Shown here: positions 24,355-33,789 of the stretch, one piece after another
How positions within the stretch are numbered: position 1 is the stretch's first letter
Layout of the letters: every line of letters begins with the position of its first letter
Program-made: the position numbers and the translations under genes
NCBI GenBank assembly: GCA_016873215.1
Contig: VGXU01000022.1
Location: 1-37,836, forward strand
Length of the DNA: 37,836 nucleotides
Direction: 5' to 3'
Source: Planctomycetota bacterium
GTDB lineage: Bacteria > Planctomycetota > Phycisphaerae > Sedimentisphaerales > Anaerohalosphaeraceae
The notes under the pieces: model-generated
Databases searched by the model: none
What the model was told of the DNA's origin: nothing
What the model saw: only the letters and a program-made list of their open reading frames with translations

Positions 24355-25398
24355 ATGGACCTGATACAAGATATTACATTGAGTGATTTTTACCGGTACC
24401 CGCCAATCGGCGAGGATGACTGGCGGTATATGTATGAGACGGCCCGGGTGCGGACTCTGGAAAGCACAATGCTGAGTCGTGTGTTGCTGGCCGATATGGT
24501 TAATACGCCGGATTTCGCCGGCGCGGCAGAATTGCTCAGTTCCACGGAATATGCAATCGGGTCCAGCAGTACGGACGCACAGATTGAACAGATGCTGCTG
24601 GAGCGGCGGACGGCGATACGGGTACAGTTTGCCGAATTAATGCTCGACGAAGATCTTGTGCAGTTGATGCGGGCGCGAGAGGATTTTTCCAATATGCGTC
24701 TGGCGATTCGCCGGCTGGTGACCGAAAAACCGCTGGGGCTCGATTACAGTAATGAAGGCGCCGTACCGGCGGCGGAATTCGAAGATATCCTGCAGCAGGA
24801 GAATTATGAACGGCTTCCCGATTATCTTCAGGATACGGTAGAGGCCGCGGTGCTTGGATATTATGAGAATAAAGATATCCGTCGAATTGATTATAATATC
24901 GACAGGATGCACTATCAGTGGAGGATACAGCGGGCCGAAGAATTAGGCTGTATTTTTTGTGTCTCCTTCGGACGTGTTCATGTGGATTTATACAATATCA
25001 AAACAATGCTGCGGCTCAAAATGGCCGAACGGGACGAGAAGGATTTCTTCTTTAGCGGCGGTTTTGTTGATATCGATAAATTTGTACAGGGCCTGGCGAT
25101 GCCGTATGAATCCATCAGCGGCTTATTTTTCGCGACCCCGTATTATGAAATTATTGAAGAGGGGGTTCGTTACCTGAAACAAGAGCAGTCTTTTTTGAAA
25201 ATCGAACAGCTATGCGACGATTACATGATGGGATTTCTGAAAACCACTAAAGAAATTGCCGCCGGCCCGCAGCCGGTGGTCGCATACTTCCTCATGAAAG
25301 AGGCTGAGATTCGTGCCGTACGCATGGTGCTGACCGGCAAGAAAAACGGACTGACGTCCAAACTGATTCTGGATCGGCTGGGCAACTGGCACAGTTAA
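24355..25398 (+). CDS. ahaC: V/A-type ATPase subunit C (central-shaft funnel, d-subunit equivalent)
   Basis: A 347-residue, largely helical soluble protein. Typical features include YETARVRTLESTML near the N-terminus, repeated three-helix units, NIKTMLRLKMAERDEKDF in the centre and PVVAYFLMKEAEIRAVRMVLTGKKNG at the C-terminus. It couples the central shaft (D and F) to the K ring. It starts 18 bases after subunit E. The length agrees with NtpC/AhaC proteins. Confidence 0.92.
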   Translation: MDLIQDITLSDFYRYPPIGEDDWRYMYETARVRTLESTMLSRVLLADMVNTPDFAGAAELLSSTEYAIGSSSTDAQIEQMLLERRTAIRVQFAELMLDEDLVQLMRAREDFSNMRLAIRRLVTEKPLGLDYSNEGAVPAAEFEDILQQENYERLPDYLQDTVEAAVLGYYENKDIRRIDYNIDRMHYQWRIQRAEELGCIFCVSFGRVHVDLYNIKTMLRLKMAERDEKDFFFSGGFVDIDKFVQGLAMPYESISGLFFATPYYEIIEEGVRYLKQEQSFLKIEQLCDDYMMGFLKTTKEIAAGPQPVVAYFLMKEAEIRAVRMVLTGKKNGLTSKLILDRLGNWHS

Positions 25399-25434
25399 AA
25401 TGATTAATGAATAATGTTTAATGGTTAGTGCAAT

Positions 25435-25752
25435 ATGGAAGGTAAAGTAGCAGTCCTGGGCAGTGCGGATTTTGTGATGCCGTTTGCGGCGATGGGTTTG
25501 GATACGTTCGCCGTGGAGCCGGAATCGCAAAAAGTGATAGAGACTGCGCAGGGAATTCTCAAGCAGAAGTATACGCTGGTGGTTGTGGCGGAAAATGTTG
25601 CGGCCTATGCTCAGCCGGTATTTGATACGGTGCAGAAAAAGACAACGCCCTGTGTGGTGGTTGCGCCCTTTACGGCAGAACCATCCGGGGTGGCGACTCA
25701 ATCGCTGAGCAAACTGCTGAAGATGGCGACGGGAATTGATATCTTAAAATAA
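25435..25752 (+). CDS. ahaF: V/A-type ATPase subunit F
   Basis: A 105-residue Rossmann-like protein. It shows the family start GKVAVLGSADFVMPFAAMGL, the YTLVVVAENVAAY strand-helix and TPCVVVAPFTAEPSG, followed by a C-terminal helix. Subunit F binds subunit D in the central shaft. Placement between C and A is the canonical order. Confidence 0.92.
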   Translation: MEGKVAVLGSADFVMPFAAMGLDTFAVEPESQKVIETAQGILKQKYTLVVVAENVAAYAQPVFDTVQKKTTPCVVVAPFTAEPSGVATQSLSKLLKMATGIDILK

Positions 25753-25784
25753 TCAATTAGAAATTGACTTGTAAGGTAAAAGCA

Positions 25785-27572
25785 ATGGCTGAATTACAAA
25801 ACGGGAAAATCGTTAAAGTGGCCGGACCGGTCGTGGTTGCCGAGGGAATGCTCGGGGCGCGAATGTATGATGTCGTGCGTGTGGGTAACGACAATCTGAT
25901 TGGTGAAATTGTGGAACTGCATGGAGACCGGGCCAGTATCCAGGTCTATGAAGATACCGTCGGCATTGGGCCGGGTGAAAAGGTTGTCAATACCGGGGCG
26001 CCGCTGAGCGTGGAACTCGGGCCGGGGCTGATTTCCAGTATTTATGACGGCATTCAGCGTCCGCTGGACCAATTGGTCAAGGCCCAGGGAAGTTTTATTC
26101 TTCGCGGCAGTGCGCTTCCGGGTCTGCGGCGGGACGTCAAGTGGCATTTCAAGCCCGTTATTGGAAACGGCACAGAAGTCGGCAGCGGCGATATCATCGG
26201 TGAGGTTCAGGAGACTACGCTGGTCCTGCATAAAATTATGATTCCGGCGGGGGTGTCTGGCAAAATCGACGGCCTGCGTGAAGGCGATTTCACAGTGGAA
26301 GAAACCATCGGCGTTGTCCACGGCAAAGATGGGCAGACGGAACTGAAACTGATGCAGAAATGGCCGGTGCGTCAGCCGCGGCGTGTAACGCAGCGTTTGA
26401 ATCCCAACCAGATTTTGCTGACGGGGCAGCGCGTCATTGACGCGTTCTTTCCCATCGCGCGGGGCGGAACGGCCTGTGTACCGGGGCCATTTGGTACGGG
26501 CAAGACCGTCGTCCAGCATCAGTTGGCCAAGTGGGTCGATGCGGATATTGTGGTTTATGTCGGCTGCGGTGAACGCGGCAATGAAATGACCGACGTGCTG
26601 AAAGAGTTTCCCGAATTGAAAGACCCGCACAGCGGTGAGCCGCTGATGAAGCGGGTTATCCTTCTGGCCAATACCTCGGATATGCCCGTGGCGGCGCGCG
26701 AGGCTTCGGTTTATACGGGGATTACACTGGCTGAATACTTCCGCGATATGGGCTATTCAGTGGCATTGATGGCTGACAGCACCAGTCGATGGGCGGAGGC
26801 GATGCGTGAAATCTCCACACGGCTGGAAGAAATGCCTGCCGAGGAAGGCTACCCGGCATACCTGGGCGCGCGAATCGCGTCGTTCTATGAACGTTCCGGC
26901 CGTGTGATATGCGGGGGCGCTCCGCAGCGTGAAGGCGACTTGTCCATTATCGGCGCGGTCAGTCCGCCCGGCGGCGATTTGTCCGATTCGGTCGTGCAGG
27001 CGACACTGCACGTGGTCAAGGTGTTCTGGTCGCTGATGGCCCGGCTGGCTCAGCAGCGGCACTTCCCGGCGATTGACTGGCTGACGAGTTATTCATTTTA
27101 CAGGCAGTATTTGCCGGGCTGTTTCGAGGACGCAGCCAAGGGGCAGGAATTTGCGGCGATGATGCAGCAGGCGATGAACCTGCTTGAGCAGGAATCGCAA
27201 CTGGTGGAAATCGTGCGTCTGGTCGGCGCCGAAGCGATTGGTCCGAATGAACGGATGGCGCTGGAAACGGCCAAGAGTATCCGTGAAGACTTCCTCCACC
27301 AGAATGCTTTTCATAAGGTGGATACGTACACCCCGATTGAAAAACAGTATGATATGATTTCGCTGATTCTGCATTTCCATCAGCAGGGATTGGCGGCGAT
27401 AGAGAATGGCGTTGAGCCGGCGGATATTTTCAAGCTGTCGGTGCGTGAAGAAATTGCCCGTTGCAAGTATATTGACTATGCCGAGAAAGAGAAAATACAC
27501 GCCATCAGAGATACCGTTGACCGGCAGATCAAAGCGCTTTACGGCGGGTCGGCGGTCGAAACCGCGGCGTGA
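25785..27572 (+). CDS. ahaA: V/A-type ATPase catalytic subunit A
   Basis: A 595-residue catalytic subunit. Beta barrel at 1-70 ([16 protein letters not shown]). The A-specific non-homologous insert is at about 110-190. Walker A is GPFGTGKT at 234-241, and the catalytic glutamate E263 lies in [25 protein letters not shown] and the C-terminal helical bundle follow. The start is the ATG at 25785 with AAGGT 7 bases before it; the frame opens 7 codons earlier without a ribosome site. The insert separates it clearly from F-type beta subunits. It hydrolyses or makes ATP with subunit B. Confidence 0.98.
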   Translation: MAELQNGKIVKVAGPVVVAEGMLGARMYDVVRVGNDNLIGEIVELHGDRASIQVYEDTVGIGPGEKVVNTGAPLSVELGPGLISSIYDGIQRPLDQLVKAQGSFILRGSALPGLRRDVKWHFKPVIGNGTEVGSGDIIGEVQETTLVLHKIMIPAGVSGKIDGLREGDFTVEETIGVVHGKDGQTELKLMQKWPVRQPRRVTQRLNPNQILLTGQRVIDAFFPIARGGTACVPGPFGTGKTVVQHQLAKWVDADIVVYVGCGERGNEMTDVLKEFPELKDPHSGEPLMKRVILLANTSDMPVAAREASVYTGITLAEYFRDMGYSVALMADSTSRWAEAMREISTRLEEMPAEEGYPAYLGARIASFYERSGRVICGGAPQREGDLSIIGAVSPPGGDLSDSVVQATLHVVKVFWSLMARLAQQRHFPAIDWLTSYSFYRQYLPGCFEDAAKGQEFAAMMQQAMNLLEQESQLVEIVRLVGAEAIGPNERMALETAKSIREDFLHQNAFHKVDTYTPIEKQYDMISLILHFHQQGLAAIENGVEPADIFKLSVREEIARCKYIDYAEKEKIHAIRDTVDRQIKALYGGSAVETAA

Positions 27573-27602
27573 ACACAGGAAAGGCAGTTGCCGGAGTAAA
27601 TT

Positions 27603-29015
27603 ATGCTGAAAGAATACAAAACAGTTTCTGAAATTTACGGTCCGTTGATGCTGGTCGAAGGCATTGAGCAGGCCAAGTACGGGCATATTGTGGATATTGA
27701 GCTGGGCGACGGGGCAATCCGCCACGGTCAGATTCTGCAGGTCGAAAACGACAAGGTACTGGTGCAGGTCTTCGAAGGCACTGAAGGCGTTAACGTCAAA
27801 GACAGTACGGTGCGGTTTCTGGGCAAGCCGATGGAGTTGTCGGTCTCTAAGGATATGCTCGGAAGAGTTTTTAGCGGCACCGGCATCCCCAAAGACGGCG
27901 GGCCTGCCATTCTGCCCAAAAAGAAACTCAACATCAATGGCAATCCGATTAACCCGTATGCCCGCGATTATCCGAATGAATTTATTCAGACCGGCATCAG
28001 CACGATTGACGGGCTGAATCCGCTGGTGCGAGGCCAGAAGCTGCCGCTTTTTTCGGGTTCGGGTCTGCCCCACGATGAAATCACCGCTCAACTGTGCCGG
28101 CAGGCGACCGTTCGCGGCAAAGGCGAACAATTCGCGGTCGTTTTCGCCGCGATGGGAATTACCTTTGAAGCGGCACAGTTTTTCATCAACGACCTGACGA
28201 ATACTGGCGCGATAGAACGTGCGGCTTTGTTCATCAATTTAGCCAATGACCCGGCGATTGAGCGTATTGCGACGCCGCGTGTGGCGCTGACGTGTGCGGA
28301 ATATCTGGCGTTTGAAGAAGATATGCACGTGCTGGTGGTGCTTAACGATATGACCAATTACTGCGAGGCGCTGCGTGAAATCAGCGCGGCCCGCAAGGAA
28401 GTGCCGGGCCGGCGCGGTTATCCGGGTTATCTTTATACCGACCTTGCAACGATTTACGAACGCGCCGGTCGTGTCAAGGGCAAGAAAGGTTCCATTACGA
28501 TGGTGCCGGTGCTGACGATGCCGGAAGACGACAAAACACACCCAGTGCCGGATTTGACAGGGTATATTACCGAAGGGCAGATTATTCTGGGCCGGTCGCT
28601 TCACCGCAAAGCGGTGGCGCCTCCGGTGGACGTGCTGCCGAGCCTGTCGCGTCTGAAAGATAAAGGCATTGGTGTTGGCAAAACGCGTGAAGACCACGCC
28701 GATTTGTACAACCAGCTTTATGCGGCGTATGCCCGCGGCAAGGAGGCCCAGGAACTGGCGACGATTCTGGGCGAAGCGGCATTATCGGCAGAAGACCGGA
28801 AATTTATGACCTTCGCCAATCAATTCGAACGGCGATATATCTCGCAGGGGTATTACGAAAACCGCACCGTCGAGCAGACGCTGGATTTGGGATGGGAACT
28901 GCTGAGCATGTTTGAAAATGTGGAACTGAAACGCATCGACGTCAAGCTGATTGAGAAGTATATGCCGCGGTTTCGTAAAAGCGCGGCCGGGCAAACCGCC
29001 TCGGTGGAGTCGTAG
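27603..29015 (+). CDS. ahaB: V/A-type ATPase regulatory subunit B
   Basis: A 470-residue non-catalytic partner of A. It has the beta-barrel start [16 protein letters not shown] and [18 protein letters not shown]. In place of a Walker A motif it has [13 protein letters not shown], as in other B subunits. [45 protein letters not shown] and an intact C-terminal domain follow. Length and motifs agree with NtpB/AhaB. Confidence 0.98.
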   Translation: MLKEYKTVSEIYGPLMLVEGIEQAKYGHIVDIELGDGAIRHGQILQVENDKVLVQVFEGTEGVNVKDSTVRFLGKPMELSVSKDMLGRVFSGTGIPKDGGPAILPKKKLNINGNPINPYARDYPNEFIQTGISTIDGLNPLVRGQKLPLFSGSGLPHDEITAQLCRQATVRGKGEQFAVVFAAMGITFEAAQFFINDLTNTGAIERAALFINLANDPAIERIATPRVALTCAEYLAFEEDMHVLVVLNDMTNYCEALREISAARKEVPGRRGYPGYLYTDLATIYERAGRVKGKKGSITMVPVLTMPEDDKTHPVPDLTGYITEGQIILGRSLHRKAVAPPVDVLPSLSRLKDKGIGVGKTREDHADLYNQLYAAYARGKEAQELATILGEAALSAEDRKFMTFANQFERRYISQGYYENRTVEQTLDLGWELLSMFENVELKRIDVKLIEKYMPRFRKSAAGQTASVES

Positions 29016-29018
29016 ACA

Positions 29019-29642
29019 ATGCCCGCTCAACAAACCGCCAATGCGACACGAATGGAACTGCTGGGCCTGCGGCGCCGACAGGTGCTGGCGGTCCGGGGTC
29101 ATAAACTGCTGAGTCAGAAACGGGATGAAATCTGCCGGCAACTGGTATCTATCTCGCGAACATTGCAGGAACTTCGTCGGAAAGTTGAGCAGGAATTACT
29201 TGAAACCAGCCGGCGTTTTATGATGGCCCGGGCGACAATTGAGCCGGAACATATCCGGGCGGCGATGGAAATTCCGACAGCCCGGTTCAGCCTGACGGTT
29301 TCCTTTGCCAGTATTATGAGTGTTCGTGTTCCGCAGCTTGCAAAAGAACTGGAAGGGGATATAATATCTTATGGTTTCGGCACTACCAGCGGAGAACTGG
29401 ATGTGGCGCTACGGGCGCTGGAGCGATCATTTGACAGCCTGATGGAACTGGCTGAAAAGGAGAAACAGGCACAACTGCTGGCGACGGAACTCATCAGCAC
29501 CCGCCGCCGGGTGAATGTGCTGGAACATGTCGTCATTCCGGAACTGGGTGAGCAGATTAAATATATCTATCGCAAACTCAGCGAAGCCGAGCGCGACAAC
29601 ATCAGCCGATTGATGAAAATTACCGATATGATCCGCGGATAG
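29019..29642 (+). CDS. ahaD: V/A-type ATPase subunit D (central shaft)
   Basis: A 207-residue antiparallel coiled coil. The N-terminal helix has ATRMELLGLRRRQVLAVRGHKLLSQKRDE, and the C-terminal helix has STRRRVNVLEHVVIPELGEQIKYI, both diagnostic of subunit D. It rotates inside the A3B3 head with F. It starts 3 bases after the B stop and ends the operon. Confidence 0.95.
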   Translation: MPAQQTANATRMELLGLRRRQVLAVRGHKLLSQKRDEICRQLVSISRTLQELRRKVEQELLETSRRFMMARATIEPEHIRAAMEIPTARFSLTVSFASIMSVRVPQLAKELEGDIISYGFGTTSGELDVALRALERSFDSLMELAEKEKQAQLLATELISTRRRVNVLEHVVIPELGEQIKYIYRKLSEAERDNISRLMKITDMIRG

Positions 29643-29663
29643 GAGAACTTGAAATTAAAATTT

Positions 29664-29698
29664 GGCGTCCGGGATTCTTGATTTCGCAGTCGGACGCC
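29664..29698 (+). terminator. possible transcript-end hairpin after the ATPase operon
   Basis: Arms ggcgtccg (29664-29671) and cggacgcc (29691-29698) pair perfectly around a 19-base loop. No T-run follows, so it may be a stabilising hairpin rather than an intrinsic terminator. Confidence 0.4.
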
Positions 29699-29699
29699 T

Positions 29700-29764
29700 G
29701 TCATTCCGGCCTTGAGACGGAATCCAGAGCGATTTAGCCGGATTCCCGCCTTCGCGGGAATGAC
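29700..29764. repeat. REP-like palindromic repeat
   Basis: The 65-base unit is bounded by gtcattcc (29700-29707) and ggaatgac (29757-29764). It contains two smaller hairpins: attccg/cggaat (29703-29723) and attcccgc/gcgggaat (29742-29761). This text belongs to the widespread class of gtcattcccgcg-type dispersed intergenic palindromes. Confidence 0.75.
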
Positions 29765-29838
29765 AAATTATGCTTCACTGTTTTTTTAATCGTCAATAAG
29801 AATTTTGATTCCGGTTCGGATTTCTGAAATTTTCAATT

Positions 29839-31731
29839 ATGGCAGATAACGGCACCAGCAAACCCCAGACGGTTTTATCCAAGTCGTTTATGACGGCGGG
29901 GCCTACGCTGCACTACAGTCACACGAATGTCCATCTGTGCTGGGGACTTTCCATCGCGGTGTATCTGGCGGCCTGTTTTTTCTGGAGCCGGCTGCTGATC
30001 GGCGAAAACCCGTCAGTGAGTCTGCTGGGTCTTTTCAAGCCGGAATTCTGGAACCTTGGACGATTTGTCGTCAAGCTGCTGAGCATTTATGAATACCCCT
30101 GGCAGATCGTCGTGCTGGGTATTTTAATGGGCATCCTGGCTTCAATGCCGGTGCTGACCAGCCAATTGATGAGCTTTCGGTACAGCATTCCGATGATTAT
30201 TACGGTGATTCTGGTGGCGCGCCTGGGGCTGTTTGGTGCGGCGCTGCTGGTCAGTTGTGCGGCGGTGGCGTGTCGTCCGCTGCGTTTTCGGTCACGTTTT
30301 ATTTCCATTGCGCTGTGTATGGCTCCACAGGTGGTTTATTGGGGCATTTTTGGAGGCTACGAAAGCAGCGACCCGCTGCGATGGGGTTTTTCCTACGCGC
30401 CGTGGATTTACGCATGGCTGACGTCGCTGTTTGTAGCCGGCGCAGCGCTGGCTATCGGACATTTCAACCGCTACAAACCCGGCCTGACGTGGTTCATCGG
30501 CGCGGCGCTGTTAGTTCTGGCCGGCGGTTTATTCTATTTCCAAATCGGCATGGCGGAACTGGATTACCAATTGTATGTCGCCGGCAACAACCCGGACGAA
30601 GCCGAAGAATTTCATGACCATTCACTGACTGAAATCCTCAACGAAATTATCGAGGATGAACATACCCGAAGCTTCCTGGTCGGCCGATTCTATCCCACCG
30701 ACCTGCTGGAACTGCGGAAAAAACTCAAAACCGATATTCAAAATCAGTTGGTCTATGGACGCTGGCCGCTGTGGATCGAGAAAATACTGCCCGCATCGTG
30801 TGAGTATCAGAAAAAACGAATTGCTTTGCTGGGCCAGTATGATTTGTTTCTGGAAAAATGGTCTCGCAGCAAACGTGTGCCTGTTGCGCTGTATTATAAA
30901 GCGATGCTGAATGAAACCCACCCGGATATTCAACTGTTCGGTCAAATGGAAATGCTGCATTTTTATAATGATTATCCCTATTATGAAAACATTCTCATCT
31001 GGCAGGAATTATATGATCGATTTCCCGCCAGTTCCGAGTCGCTGGAGGCCCGGTGGCGAATTGCCATGCAGGAGGCTGGATCGGCTGGAGAGGGGGGGCC
31101 TGAAAAATTTGAAAAAGCTGAAGAGCTTTGTGATGTGGCGATTTCGCTGATCGCGGAAGAACTGAAAAAAGCGGATACCCATCCGCCATCGTCCAATGCC
31201 GGCTTATTCAGCGCATTTAGCCGACCAGCGGAAACCGCAATGACGACGATAAAATTGCGGAATCTTTCTTTTCGTCTTAAAAAACTCCGTGAATTGATTT
31301 GCCGCGATAATCAGGGCACCACGCCGCAGTCCCGACAAAGACTGGCTGAGTTTGTTATGCTTAATCCATATCGGCTGGATTATGACGCCAAACTGATTAC
31401 GCTGCTGGCGGCGATGGACGTTCAGGATACGTTGCGGGATAATGTACTTCTGGCTCAGGCGATGATTACTTCCGATCCTGTCGTCCGAATGCAAAAACTT
31501 ATCGAAATCACAACCCGTTTTCCCGGCAGTGACGGCGCCATTCAGGCGCTGTATGAAATCGCCGTGTTAAAAATCGGCGTATGGAAAAGTCCGCAAAGTA
31601 CGCCGGAGGCAAAAAAAGCGGTTTTGATTGAAGCCCGTGCGGTACTTAATAAGCTGGCGGTGGATTATCCAGCGGCACTCTGGGCTGAACAGGCGAAAAA
31701 CCTATCAGCAACCCTGCCTGCCTCTGAATAA
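29839..31731 (+). CDS. multi-pass membrane protein with long TPR-like soluble tail, function unknown
   Basis: A 630-residue protein. The first 240 residues hold about six to seven hydrophobic helices (for example 36-55, 88-108, 113-145, 155-172, 190-208 and 216-236). The remaining 390 residues are soluble and helical with repeat-like units (YENILIWQELYDRFPASSESLEARW and a run near 560-620 ending in ALWAEQAKNLSA). This resembles tetratricopeptide proteins that track substrates outside the membrane. No catalytic motif is seen. It lies 196 bases downstream of the ATPase operon on the same strand, with a repeat between them, so it is probably separate. I do not recognise the family. Confidence 0.75.
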   Translation: MADNGTSKPQTVLSKSFMTAGPTLHYSHTNVHLCWGLSIAVYLAACFFWSRLLIGENPSVSLLGLFKPEFWNLGRFVVKLLSIYEYPWQIVVLGILMGILASMPVLTSQLMSFRYSIPMIITVILVARLGLFGAALLVSCAAVACRPLRFRSRFISIALCMAPQVVYWGIFGGYESSDPLRWGFSYAPWIYAWLTSLFVAGAALAIGHFNRYKPGLTWFIGAALLVLAGGLFYFQIGMAELDYQLYVAGNNPDEAEEFHDHSLTEILNEIIEDEHTRSFLVGRFYPTDLLELRKKLKTDIQNQLVYGRWPLWIEKILPASCEYQKKRIALLGQYDLFLEKWSRSKRVPVALYYKAMLNETHPDIQLFGQMEMLHFYNDYPYYENILIWQELYDRFPASSESLEARWRIAMQEAGSAGEGGPEKFEKAEELCDVAISLIAEELKKADTHPPSSNAGLFSAFSRPAETAMTTIKLRNLSFRLKKLRELICRDNQGTTPQSRQRLAEFVMLNPYRLDYDAKLITLLAAMDVQDTLRDNVLLAQAMITSDPVVRMQKLIEITTRFPGSDGAIQALYEIAVLKIGVWKSPQSTPEAKKAVLIEARAVLNKLAVDYPAALWAEQAKNLSATLPASE

Positions 31732-31741
31732 TCGGGCTTTT

Positions 31742-31793
31742 AGTCCGATAATGGCGACATGTCGCCAAAATACCTAAAACTATTTATCGGACT
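31742..31793. promoter_or_regulatory. nested palindromes downstream of the membrane-protein gene
   Basis: Outer arms agtccgata (31742-31750) and tatcggact (31785-31793) enclose a perfect 16-bp palindrome tggcgacatgtcgcca (31752-31767). This could be an operator for the downstream envelope genes or an mRNA structure. There is no T-run. Confidence 0.45.
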
Positions 31794-31958
31794 TTGTGCA
31801 GAATGCCCGGTTCGCTTCATCCTCAAAATCAACAAATATCAATTTCGGGCGTTAAAATTCTCTTGTGTCCCCAAAACCCTCCAGATAGATTAAACCCTCT
31901 ATTGTGTTTTGAGCCGACGTATAATGTTGTGTCCCTGATTTTACTGGCTCTGGCGAAA

Positions 31959-32810
31959 ATGATCAGAAAAGTTATAATCAATGCAGATGATTTCGGTCTG
32001 TGCGAAGGTGTGAACAAAGGTATTGTCAAGGCCCATACCGAAGGTCTTTTGACCAGCGCCGGAATGATGGCTAATATGCCTTGCGCCGACGAAGCCGCGG
32101 CGATGGCCAGGGCGCTGTCCGGTCTGGGAATCGGCGTGCATTTGAACCTCACGGACGGCAGGCCTTTGTGTCAGGATGGGCGGAATGACTGTCTTTTGGA
32201 TTCAACGGGCAAATTCATATTTCGCCCCGGCCAACTCAGTTGGCGGTCTTTAATCAGCGCCGAGGTCAGAAACGCCATCAGGGCGGAACTGCAGGCCCAG
32301 ATTCAATGGGTTTTCGACCACGGCATCAAGCCAACACATTTTGATTCCCACAAGCACATTCACTGTTTCCCCGTCATCTTTCGTATCGTCTGTGCACTGG
32401 CCAAACAATACGGCGTTTCCGCGATACGCTGGCCGCTGGAACGACAAAGTTTTCAAGGTGGTTTATGGCCTACGCCGGGGAAAAAAGAACTGGCCTACTC
32501 CCGAATAATTCGTATAATGGCCCGAATTAACCGGTATCAGAACGCCGCATATTTTAAAACCAGCGACTTTATAGGAATCGCGCATACCGGACGAATCAGC
32601 GTTGCTTTTCTTGAAGCATTCTCGCGGTATCATTCATCGTCGGCGACTGAGATTATGACACATCCGGGATTTCGAGAAGGCCTTGAGCGGGTACAAACGC
32701 GATTGGTGGAACAACGTGAATACGAACTAAATGCTTTATGCAGCGAACAGTCAAAATCGTCTTTCAGACAGGCAGGAATACAATTGGTGCATTATGGACA
32801 ACTTTCATAA
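31959..32810 (+). CDS. YdjC/ChbG-family carbohydrate deacetylase
   Basis: A 283-residue protein starting IRKVIINADDFGLCEGVN, with the catalytic/metal pair D10-D11. GIGVHLNLTDG supplies H61, and HFDSHKHIH supplies H127, D129 and H131 of the HxDxH set. The late HPGF motif (MTHPGFR) is present. Members remove acetyl groups from N-acetylated sugars; a related form (HpnK) sits in hopanoid clusters. The longer frame from 31794 has a poorly conserved N-terminus and no ribosome site, so the ATG at 31959 was chosen. It overlaps the GT2 gene by 17 bases, implying a shared envelope-glycan or lipid-sugar role. Confidence 0.88.
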   Translation: MIRKVIINADDFGLCEGVNKGIVKAHTEGLLTSAGMMANMPCADEAAAMARALSGLGIGVHLNLTDGRPLCQDGRNDCLLDSTGKFIFRPGQLSWRSLISAEVRNAIRAELQAQIQWVFDHGIKPTHFDSHKHIHCFPVIFRIVCALAKQYGVSAIRWPLERQSFQGGLWPTPGKKELAYSRIIRIMARINRYQNAAYFKTSDFIGIAHTGRISVAFLEAFSRYHSSSATEIMTHPGFREGLERVQTRLVEQREYELNALCSEQSKSSFRQAGIQLVHYGQLS

Positions 32811-33789
32811 AATACCGGATTGTTCGATCGTTGTGCCTCTTTATAACGAATCGGACGTGGTAGAAAAGCTTCATTCGCGTCTGACGGCCGTGATGGGCAA
32901 AATGGGTTTGGATTACGAACTGGTTTTTGTGGATGACGGCAGCAAAGATGACACGCTGAACAAACTTAAGGCACTGGCGGCGGTGGATGAGCGGGTTGTG
33001 GCGGTCGAACTGCGTCGGAATTTCGGTCAGACACCGGCGCTGGCGGCGGGTTTCGATAACGCCGGGGGCGAAATAATCATTTCCATGGACGGCGACCTGC
33101 AGCATCTGCCGGAGGAAGTTCCCGCATTTCTGGACAAAATCAATGAAGGGTACGATGTCGTCAGCGGCTGGCGAAAAAACAGAGTCGATAACTTTATAAT
33201 GCGGCGGATTCCGTCCCATATTGCCAACTGGATCGCTTCCAAAGTCAGCGGCGTTGATATTCATGATTTCGGGACGACGTTCAAGGCCTATCGAAGGGAT
33301 GTCGTCGAAAGTCTGAAGTTATACGGCGAGACACATCGCTTTATTCCCGCACTTGTCTCCGGGCAGGGCGCCAAAATTGTTGAAATTCCAATTACCAATA
33401 TTCCGCGTCCCAAAGGCAAAAGCAACTATGGGATTTCCCGAACGTTCAGGGTGATGTTTGATTTGATCACCCTGCGTTTTATCCTTGCGTATGCGTCCAA
33501 GCCGCTTCATTTCTTCGGCAAAGGGGCGCTATTTTATTGTTTTATTCCTGCATTGGCCATAGGGGCATATATTCTCTATGATAAAATTGTTTACCATGTG
33601 CCGATTTCTGTGGCTCATGTTCCCCTGGCGGGGCTGATGATGCTTCTTTTTGTGGTGGGCTTTGTTTTGATAGCGACCGGTCTGATAGGCGAAATGGTCT
33701 GCCGGGTTTATTATGAAGCCACCAATGCAAAAATTTATTCCGTCCGAAAAATATACCGAAAGGATTCTTTCGCACAGGCAAAGCTATGA
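32794..33789 (+). CDS. ArnC/GtrB-like polyprenyl-phosphate glycosyltransferase (GT2)
   Basis: A 331-residue GT-A enzyme. DCSIVVPLYNE opens the domain; FVDDGSKDDT and SMDGDLQHLPEE carry the nucleotide-sugar aspartates, and HDFGTTFKAYRRD follows. Two C-terminal membrane helices (about 253-275 and 285-310) are typical of ArnC, GtrB and DPM1-like enzymes that load a sugar onto a polyprenyl phosphate. The ATG at 32794 lies inside the end of the deacetylase gene, and the frame opens 21 codons earlier without support. The loaded lipid could feed the GT39 enzyme encoded nearby on the other strand. Confidence 0.92.
   Translation: MDNFHKIPDCSIVVPLYNESDVVEKLHSRLTAVMGKMGLDYELVFVDDGSKDDTLNKLKALAAVDERVVAVELRRNFGQTPALAAGFDNAGGEIIISMDGDLQHLPEEVPAFLDKINEGYDVVSGWRKNRVDNFIMRRIPSHIANWIASKVSGVDIHDFGTTFKAYRRDVVESLKLYGETHRFIPALVSGQGAKIVEIPITNIPRPKGKSNYGISRTFRVMFDLITLRFILAYASKPLHFFGKGALFYCFIPALAIGAYILYDKIVYHVPISVAHVPLAGLMMLLFVVGFVLIATGLIGEMVCRVYYEATNAKIYSVRKIYRKDSFAQAKL

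Noticed and set aside
27093-28130. 345-residue minus-strand frame
   Set aside because: It is antisense to the ATPase A and B genes, whose motifs are unambiguous.
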